NCBI GenBank assembly: GCA_035291545.1
Contig: DATDRW010000066.1
Location: forward strand, 1 to 19,837
Source: UBA11373 sp035291545
GTDB lineage: Bacteria > Actinomycetota > Acidimicrobiia > Spongiisociales > UBA11373
DNA length: 19,837 nt
Direction: 5' to 3'
The translations under genes were made by a program, and so were the position numbers. Positions 14,510 to 19,837 of this stretch are shown one piece after another. Positions within the stretch are counted from its first letter, which is position 1; every line of letters begins with the position of its first letter. The notes beneath the pieces were generated by a model. The model worked only from the letters and a program-made list of their open reading frames with translations, did not search any database and was not told the origin of the DNA.

Positions 14510-15550
14510 TCAGCGCCGATGGTGGGCGGTGATGAGATGCGCCTCGTGGTCGCCGCTCGGATCGACGTGCACCAGAGCGTCGACGGCGAAGGCGAATGCA
14601 TGGATCAGTTCGTGGGTCACCGTCTGGGCAATGCGGTGTCCCTCACGTACCGTGGCCTCAGGGTCGACGGCGACGAGCATGTTGATCAGCATCCGATGCC
14701 CGTGCCATCGCATACGCACGTCGTCGACCGATGCCACTCCGGCAACCGAGCGGGCGGTCTCGGTGGCTCGGTCGACCAAAGCAGGATCGACGGCGTCGAG
14801 CAGACGGCCGAACAGCCGCCCCGCCGACCGGCGCAGCAGCACCATGATGACCGCCGCCACCACAAGCCCGACGGCGGGGTCGATCCAGGCGACACCGCTC
14901 GCCGCCCCGATCCCGGCGGCCACCACCGCCAACGAGGTGAGGGCGTCCGCCCTGGCGTGGTGGCCGTCGGCAATGAGGGCCGCCGAGGAAATCCGTCTTC
15001 CCACCCGGATCCGGTAGCGGGCCACGAGTTCGTTGCCGAGCGCGCCGACGATCCCGGCGGCGATCACCCACGGAGCATGCTCGACGACCCGGGGCGTCAA
15101 GAGGCGCCGCACAGACTCCCAGGTGATCCCCACGGCGGAGGTTGCGATGGCGACCACGATGATCAGTCCGGCGAGGTCTTCGGCGCGGTGCCATCCGAAG
15201 GTGTACTTCTTGGTGCTGCTGCGCCGACCCAGCGAGAAGGCGATCCACAGCGGGATGGCGGTGAGGGCATCGGTGAGGTTGTGCAGCGTGTCGGAGAGCA
15301 ATGCGACGGAACCGGTGAACACCACCACGACGGCCTGGAGCGCGGCCGTGAACCCCAACCCGGCGAGCGAGACCTTGGAGGCGCGCACTCCGGCGGCGCC
15401 GGTGTCCTCCCCTGCTGCGTGCTCCCCGTGGTCGTGCGAGTGCGATACGGCGCGGCGGAGGCGGTTCACCAGGGTGCCGGTGTCCTCCTTCGGGTGATGG
15501 TCGTCCCCAAGGTGAGGGTGATCTTCCGGATGCGGGTGATCGTGGGCCAC
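14510..15550 (-). CDS. Cation diffusion facilitator (CDF) family metal efflux transporter
   Basis: The roughly 346-residue product begins with a His-rich segment (AHDHPHPEDHPHLGDDHH, later SHSHDHGEH) that probably binds metal. It continues with the six-helix CDF domain, seen as FTGSVALLSDTLHNLTDA and IADGHHARADALTSLAVV. The HNLTD and HARAD sites (HxxxD on helices 2 and 5) are the transport-site residues of Zn2+/Co2+ exporters. A cytoplasmic C-terminal domain follows (VASVDDVRMRWHGHRMLINM). It exports divalent metal in exchange for protons. The start is uncertain: GTG 15550 gives the usual MAHDH opening but no clear ribosome binding site, while TTG 15643 has GGGGAGGGGG upstream. It faces away from the amidase gene and has no evident link to it. 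Confidence 0.9.
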   Translation of the reverse strand: MAHDHPHPEDHPHLGDDHHPKEDTGTLVNRLRRAVSHSHDHGEHAAGEDTGAAGVRASKVSLAGLGFTAALQAVVVVFTGSVALLSDTLHNLTDALTAIPLWIAFSLGRRSSTKKYTFGWHRAEDLAGLIIVVAIATSAVGITWESVRRLLTPRVVEHAPWVIAAGIVGALGNELVARYRIRVGRRISSAALIADGHHARADALTSLAVVAAGIGAASGVAWIDPAVGLVVAAVIMVLLRRSAGRLFGRLLDAVDPALVDRATETARSVAGVASVDDVRMRWHGHRMLINMLVAVDPEATVREGHRIAQTVTHELIHAFAFAVDALVHVDPSGDHEAHLITAHHRR

Positions 15551-15680
15551 AGCGGCGTCACGATAGGCCGGATCGCTGCCGCGGCGACCGGTCCTGTCCG
15601 CTCGCCGCTCCTGGCCCTTCGCCCCTCTCGTGCCAATACCCAATTGCCCCCTCCCCGCACCACCGCCCCCGCGCGTCGCG

Positions 15681-15686
15681 TAGTCT
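15681..15686 (+). promoter_or_regulatory. Possible -10 box for the amidase gene
   Basis: TAGTCT fits the TANNNT -10 pattern and lies 35 bases before the ATG at 15721. No -35 is recognisable in the C-rich upstream sequence. Confidence 0.3.
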
Positions 15687-15720
15687 TGTGTGCCGCAACT
15701 GATCGAAGGAGATCCCGCCA

Positions 15721-16563
15721 ATGGCGAACATCGTGCGAGCCGCCCTGGTCCAGGCGGGATGGACCGGCGACCAGGAGACGATGATCCAAAAGAGCATCGA
15801 CCTTGCCAAGAAGGCGGCCAAAGACGGCGCCAAGGTCCTCTGTTTCCAGGAGCTCTTCTACGGCCCGTACTTCTGCCAGGTGCAAGAGATCGAGCACTTC
15901 TCCTACGCCGAGCCCATTCCCGACGGTCCGACCACCAAGCGGATGCAGAAGCTCGCCACGGAGACGGGCATGGTGCTGGTGGTCCCCATGTTCGAGATCG
16001 AGCAGGAGGGCTTCTACTACAACACCGCGGCGGTGATCGACGCCGACGGCACCTACCTGGGAAAGTACCGCAAGACCCACATCCCCCACGTCAAGGGCTT
16101 CTGGGAGAAGTTCTACTTCCGTCCCGGCAATTTGGGGTATCCGATCTTCGACACCGCGGTGGGGCGGATCGGCGTGTACATCTGTTACGACCGCCACTTC
16201 CCCGAGGGATGGCGGGCACTCGGCCTGGCCGGGGCCAAGATCGTGTTCAACCCGTCCGCGACCAGCCGCGGCCTCTCCATGTACCTGTGGAACCTCGAGC
16301 AGCCCGCCGCCGCGGTGGCCAACGAGTACTTCATCGGGGCGATCAACCGGGTCGGTGTCGAGCCGCTCGGCGACGACGATTTCTACGGATCGACCTACTT
16401 CGTCAACCCCCGCGGGCAGAAGGTGGGCGAGGCGGCCGGCGACAAGAAGGACGAGTACATCGTGCGCGACCTCGACCTCGACCTGATCGAGGAGGTCCGC
16501 CAGCAGTGGGCGTTCTACCGGGATCGCCGTCCCGACGCCTACGGACCGCTGGTCGAGGCATAG
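15721..16563 (+). CDS. Carbon-nitrogen hydrolase, probable beta-ureidopropionase (N-carbamoyl-amidase)
   Basis: This 280-residue protein of the nitrilase superfamily has the full catalytic set: Glu44 in LCFQELFYGPYF, Lys118 in GKYRKTHIPH, Cys155 in VYICYDRHFPEGWR, and an additional Glu129. It is the right size for N-carbamoylputrescine amidases and bacterial beta-ureidopropionases, which release ammonia and CO2 from N-carbamoyl amines. N-carbamoyl-beta-alanine or N-carbamoyl-beta-aminoisobutyrate is the most likely substrate, because an aminotransferase follows after 2 bases and a dihydropyrimidinase is next. N-carbamoylputrescine remains an alternative. AAGGAG precedes the ATG. It is cytoplasmic, with no signal peptide. 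Confidence 0.9.
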   Translation: MANIVRAALVQAGWTGDQETMIQKSIDLAKKAAKDGAKVLCFQELFYGPYFCQVQEIEHFSYAEPIPDGPTTKRMQKLATETGMVLVVPMFEIEQEGFYYNTAAVIDADGTYLGKYRKTHIPHVKGFWEKFYFRPGNLGYPIFDTAVGRIGVYICYDRHFPEGWRALGLAGAKIVFNPSATSRGLSMYLWNLEQPAAAVANEYFIGAINRVGVEPLGDDDFYGSTYFVNPRGQKVGEAAGDKKDEYIVRDLDLDLIEEVRQQWAFYRDRRPDAYGPLVEA

Positions 16564-16565
16564 CA

Positions 16566-17867
16566 ATGGCCAAGGGCAAGCACGCCGATCTGCTGAAGCG
16601 GCACAAGGCGGTCCTCCCCGCCTGGATCGCCCTGTACTACGAGCACCCGATCTCGCTGGTCGACGGTGACGGCCGTAGGGTGGTCGACGCCGAGGGCAAC
16701 GAGTACCTCGACTTCTTCGGGGGGATCCTCACCACGATGACCGGGTACAAGACCCCGGCGGTGGTGAAGGCGATCCAGGAGCAGGCCGCCAAGATGCTCC
16801 ACACCTCGACCCTGTACCTGATCGAGGGGCAGATTGCCCTCGCCGAGAAGCTCGCCGGGCTGTCGGGGATCCCCAACGCCAAGGTGTTCTTCGCCAACAG
16901 CGGCACCGAGGCCAACGACACCGCCCTGATGCTGGCGACCGCCTACCGGCAGTCGAACCAGGTGCTGGCGATCCGCAACTCGTACCACGGGCGGTCGTTC
17001 AGCGCGGTGGCGATCACCGGCAACCGGGCCTGGTCGGCGACCAGCCTGTCGCCGGTGCAGGTGACCTACGTGCACGGCGGGTACAAGTACCGCAGTCCGT
17101 TCGGCCACCTCCCCGACGCCGAGTTCACCAAGGCGTGCGTCGACGACCTCAAGGACCTGTTGGCCATCGCCACTTCGGGCGACGTGGCATGCATGATCGC
17201 CGAGCCGATTCAGGGAGTCGGCGGTTTCGCCACCCCGCCCGACGGGTTCTTCGGCGAGATGAAGCAGGTACTCGACGAGAGCGGCATCCTCTTCATCTCC
17301 GACGAAGTGCAGACCGGATGGGGACGCACCGGGGAGAACTTCTGGGGCTACCAGGCCCACGGGATCGTCCCCGACATGCTCACCTTCGCCAAGGGTCTGG
17401 GCAACGGCATGGCGATCGGCGGCGTGATCGCCCGCGCCGAGATCATGGATTGCCTCACGGCCAACTCGATCTCGACCTTCGGGGGCAACCCGCTGGCGAT
17501 GGCCGGAGCCTTGGCCAACCTCGAATACCTGCTCGAGCACGACCTGCAGACCAACGCGTCCAAGGTAGGCCGGCATCTGAAGTCGGCCCTCGAGGACCTG
17601 GGCGAGCGGTACGACATCATCGGCGAGGTGCGGGGCAAAGGCCTGATGATCGGCGTCGAGCTGGTCAAGTCCGGCGGCAAGGAGCCCAACCCGCCGGCAG
17701 CGACCGCGGTGCTGGAGAAGGCCCGGGAGGGTGGGTTGCTGATCGGCAAGGGCGGCCTCTACGGCAACTGCCTGCGCATCGCCCCGCCCCTGTCCCTCAC
17801 CGAAGCCGAAGCCGACGAGGGCATCACCATCCTGGGCAAGGCGATCGCAGAGGCAGCGAAGGGGTGA
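16566..17867 (+). CDS. Class III PLP aminotransferase, probable beta-alanine/beta-aminoisobutyrate transaminase
   Basis: At 433 residues this is a standard class III (omega) aminotransferase. Visible residues are the phosphate-binding ANSGTEAND, the aromatic stacker in SYHGRSF, Asp246 in ISDEVQTGWGRTG for the pyridine nitrogen, and Lys276 in TFAKGLGNGMAIGG for the Schiff base. The N-terminal region YYEHPISLVDGDGRRVVDAE resembles AGXT2-like alanine-glyoxylate/beta-aminoisobutyrate transaminases. Following the amidase by 2 bases, it likely converts beta-alanine or beta-aminoisobutyrate to the semialdehyde with pyruvate or glyoxylate as acceptor. Acceptor choice cannot be read from sequence. Confidence 0.9.
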   Translation: MAKGKHADLLKRHKAVLPAWIALYYEHPISLVDGDGRRVVDAEGNEYLDFFGGILTTMTGYKTPAVVKAIQEQAAKMLHTSTLYLIEGQIALAEKLAGLSGIPNAKVFFANSGTEANDTALMLATAYRQSNQVLAIRNSYHGRSFSAVAITGNRAWSATSLSPVQVTYVHGGYKYRSPFGHLPDAEFTKACVDDLKDLLAIATSGDVACMIAEPIQGVGGFATPPDGFFGEMKQVLDESGILFISDEVQTGWGRTGENFWGYQAHGIVPDMLTFAKGLGNGMAIGGVIARAEIMDCLTANSISTFGGNPLAMAGALANLEYLLEHDLQTNASKVGRHLKSALEDLGERYDIIGEVRGKGLMIGVELVKSGGKEPNPPAATAVLEKAREGGLLIGKGGLYGNCLRIAPPLSLTEAEADEGITILGKAIAEAAKG

Positions 17868-17871
17868 GGAA

Positions 17872-17899
17872 GTCGCCCGTCGCCCGTCGCCCGTCGCCC
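17872..17899. repeat. Tandem 7-bp repeat block H (GTCGCCC)
   Basis: Four exact GTCGCCC copies start 5 bases after the aminotransferase stop codon. Confidence 0.9.
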
Positions 17900-17973
17900 G
17901 CTCAGAAGTTGTCTCGCCCTACGGCCACTCGCGGCTGGACATGGAAACCCCCTCCGGCTCGCTGCGCTCGCCA

Positions 17974-18287
17974 CCTCCCCCTAAGGGGGAGGAACAAGGG
18001 GGGAGATCGCGTGTTCTTGTTCTCCCCCCTCAGGGGGGAGAACGGGTCTCCACCGATGACGAGCACCGCGTGTTCTTGTTCTCCCCCCTTAGGGGGGAGT
18101 ACCCGGCTCCGCAGGAGCCGGGGGAGGAGGGTCTCCGTTGATGACGACATTGGCCCACCGCGTTCATCGGCCGTTCTTCCCCGAAGTGGGGAACCCGTGT
18201 CCCCCAATCGCCTCGCCCTCGCTCCGCTCGGGCGAGACCTTCTTATCACTCCCCCCTTGTGGGGGAGTCGACGAGGCAAAGCCTCGT
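17974..18287. repeat. Cluster of nested palindromic elements, copy 2
   Basis: In the 498-base gap before the dihydropyrimidinase gene, five hairpins follow one another. They are CCTCCCCC/GGGGGAGG (17974-17992), GTTCTCCCCCCT/AGGGGGGAGAAC (18019-18043), CTCCCCCCT/AGGGGGGAG (18081-18099), ACTCCCCC/GGGGGAGT (18248-18268) and ACGAGGC-AAA-GCCTCGT (18271-18287). A 33-base module beginning CGCGTGTTCTTG occurs twice, at 18008 and 18067, with one change. The 40-bp module at 18097-18136 is identical to 14431-14470. No gene is supported here. Confidence 0.85.
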
Positions 18288-18291
18288 GGGT

Positions 18292-18319
18292 ATTGCGAAT
18301 TGCGAATTGCCAATTGCAC
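18292..18319. repeat. Tandem 7-bp repeat block I (ATTGCGA)
   Basis: Four heptads: ATTGCGA twice, ATTGCCA, ATTGCAC. They directly follow the last hairpin of the palindromic cluster and end about 46 bases before the dihydropyrimidinase start. Confidence 0.85.
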
Positions 18320-18365
18320 CCCGCCCACCTCTCCATGACGCAACGCTGATCACACCGGAGGAACC

Positions 18366-19781
18366 ATGTCCACGACATTGATCAAGAACGGCACCGTGGT
18401 CACCGCCACTGAAACCATGTCCGTCGACGTGCTCATCGACGGCGAGAAGGTCGTGGCCCTCGCCGCCCAGGGCACCCAGAAGTGGAAGGCCGACCGGGAG
18501 ATCGACGCCAAGGGCAAGTACCTGTTCCCCGGTGGCATCGACGTCCACACCCATATGGAACTTCCGTTCGGCGGTACCTCCGCCTCGGACTCGTTCGAGA
18601 CCGGAACCCGCGCCGCCGCCTTCGGGGGAACGACCACGATCATCGACTTCGCCGTCCAGTTGAAGGGCGCCTCGGCGATGGACGGGTACGAGGCGTGGCG
18701 GGCCAAGGCCGACGGCAAGGTCGCCATCGACTACGCCCTCCACATGATCACCGGCGACATCAACGAGCAGACCCTCAAGGAGATGGGGATGCTCATGGAC
18801 GAGGGGGTCACCTCGTTCAAGTTGTTCATGGCGTACCCGGGTGTGTTCTACTCGAACGACGGCGAGATCCTGCGGGCGATGCAGAAAGCCGCCGAGATCG
18901 GCGCCACCATCTGCATGCACGCCGAGAACGGCATCGCCATCGACGTCTACGTCGAGCAGGCGCTGAAGCGCGGCGAGACCGACCCGATCTACCACGCCCT
19001 CGTCCGCAAGTCGCTGCTCGAAGGTGAGGCCGCCCACCGGGCGATCGTGCTCGCCGAATTGACCGGGGCGCAGCTGTACATCGTCCACATGTCGGCCAAG
19101 GAGGCGCTCGAGGAGGTCAAGGTCGCCCGCGACCGCGGCCTCAACGTATTCGCCGAGACCTGCCCGCAGTACCTGTTCTTCGGGCTCGAGGAGATGGGCA
19201 ATGGGTTCGAGGGCGCCAAGTACGTGTGCTCCCCACCCATGCGCGACCGTCTCGCCGGACATCAAGAGGCGCTGTGGAAAGGGTTGGCCACCAACGACCT
19301 CCAGGTGGTGTCCACCGATCACTGCCCGTTCTGTTTCGACGAGCACCCGCTGCTCGGGGTGCAGAAGCGGTTGGGTGAGGGTGACTTCTCCAAGATTCCC
19401 AACGGGATGCCGGGGGTGGAGCCGCGCTTCGAGGTGATGTACGACGGCGCCGTCAACGGCAAGCGGCTGAACCTGAACCGGTTCGTCGAGATCACCGCGA
19501 CCGCGCCGGCGAAGATGTTCGGCCTGTACCCGAAGAAGGGCACCATCGCCCCCGGGGCCGATGCCGACATCGTGATCTTCGACCCGAAGCGCAAGCACAC
19601 CCTGTCGGTGAAAAACCACCACATGCGGGTGGACTACTCGGCCTACGAGGGCCGGGAGGTCATGGGCAAGGTGGAGACGGTGCTGTCACGGGGCCGAGTC
19701 ATCATCGAGGGTGGTTCGTACTTGGGTAAGGCGGGGGACGGGGTGTACCTGAAGCGAGGAACGAGTCAGTACCGGGTGTGA
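18366..19781 (+). CDS. hydA: Dihydropyrimidinase (D-hydantoinase family)
   Basis: The 471-residue protein is a complete cyclic amidohydrolase. Metal ligands are His61 and His63 in GGIDVHTHMELPF, carboxylated Lys152 in TSFKLFMAYPG, His185 in MHAENG, His241 in IVHMSAKEA and Asp318 in STDHCPF. It hydrolyses 5,6-dihydrouracil or dihydrothymine to the N-carbamoyl-beta-amino acid, the substrate of the amidase at 15721. GGAGG immediately before the ATG gives a good ribosome binding site. The 498-base repeat-filled gap after the aminotransferase makes separate transcription possible. D-hydantoinase and phenylhydantoinase activity belong to the same family, but the neighbours favour pyrimidine catabolism. 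The remaining 56 bases to the window end show no feature. Confidence 0.94.
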   Translation: MSTTLIKNGTVVTATETMSVDVLIDGEKVVALAAQGTQKWKADREIDAKGKYLFPGGIDVHTHMELPFGGTSASDSFETGTRAAAFGGTTTIIDFAVQLKGASAMDGYEAWRAKADGKVAIDYALHMITGDINEQTLKEMGMLMDEGVTSFKLFMAYPGVFYSNDGEILRAMQKAAEIGATICMHAENGIAIDVYVEQALKRGETDPIYHALVRKSLLEGEAAHRAIVLAELTGAQLYIVHMSAKEALEEVKVARDRGLNVFAETCPQYLFFGLEEMGNGFEGAKYVCSPPMRDRLAGHQEALWKGLATNDLQVVSTDHCPFCFDEHPLLGVQKRLGEGDFSKIPNGMPGVEPRFEVMYDGAVNGKRLNLNRFVEITATAPAKMFGLYPKKGTIAPGADADIVIFDPKRKHTLSVKNHHMRVDYSAYEGREVMGKVETVLSRGRVIIEGGSYLGKAGDGVYLKRGTSQYRV

Positions 19782-19837
19782 GGGCTAGAGCCGGCTCGTG
19801 GCAGCGACAGCGAGAATGCGGGACAGAGCACAGAGAG

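Noticed and set aside
18246..19622. 458-codon minus-strand open frame opposite the dihydropyrimidinase
   Set aside because: Shadow of a complete hydA with all metal ligands.

Overview
The window is high-GC DNA with GTG/ATG/TTG starts and many ATGA overlaps. It looks like a chromosomal segment of an actinomycetote, most likely Acidimicrobiia-like. That placement rests on overall feel (SigE-type ECF sigma factor, pyrimidine ABC transporter, 7-bp repeat blocks) and not on any phylogenetic computation.

Layout: (1) 2-286 is the 3' end of an unrecognised protein. (2) 506-3430, plus strand, is the conserved rpsF-ssb-rpsR-rplI-dnaB block for small and large ribosomal subunit proteins and replication. 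(3) 3518-6671, minus strand, holds a SnoaL-like protein, an SsuC/TauC-type ABC permease, heme A synthase (ctaA) and an unknown multi-pass membrane protein. (4) 6718-8510 is accessory: a frameshifted, truncated remnant of a luciferase-like monooxygenase, a TasA/camelysin-like exported protein, and a Thr-rich lipoprotein preceded by a sigma-28-like promoter and a structured RNA candidate. (5) 8582-11504, minus strand, is an ABC uptake system (ATPase, permease, NMT1/THI5-like lipoprotein). (6) 11906-14340, plus strand, is an ECF sigma factor translationally coupled to a single-pass membrane protein with six extracytoplasmic beta-rich repeats. (7) 14510-15550, minus strand, is a cation-diffusion-facilitator transporter with a His-rich N-terminus. 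(8) 15721-19781, plus strand, encodes a carbamoyl-amidase, a class III aminotransferase and a dihydropyrimidinase.

Functionally, the last three genes form the lower reductive pyrimidine pathway: dihydropyrimidine to N-carbamoyl-beta-amino acid to beta-amino acid to semialdehyde. The NMT1/THI5-type ABC system, and perhaps the distant second permease at 3971-4960, would import the pyrimidine. The first enzyme, dihydropyrimidine dehydrogenase, is not in the window.

Almost every non-core intergenic gap carries tandem 7-bp repeats. The unit sequence differs between loci but the period is always seven. A second family of nested palindromes (CTCCCCC..GGGGGAG) sits at 14415-14470 and 17974-18287, and the two loci share an identical 40-bp module.

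The most interesting points are the sigma factor/repeat-sensor pair, the promoter-plus-structured-RNA unit at 7815-7959, the heptad repeats that start inside stop codons, and the palindromic modules.
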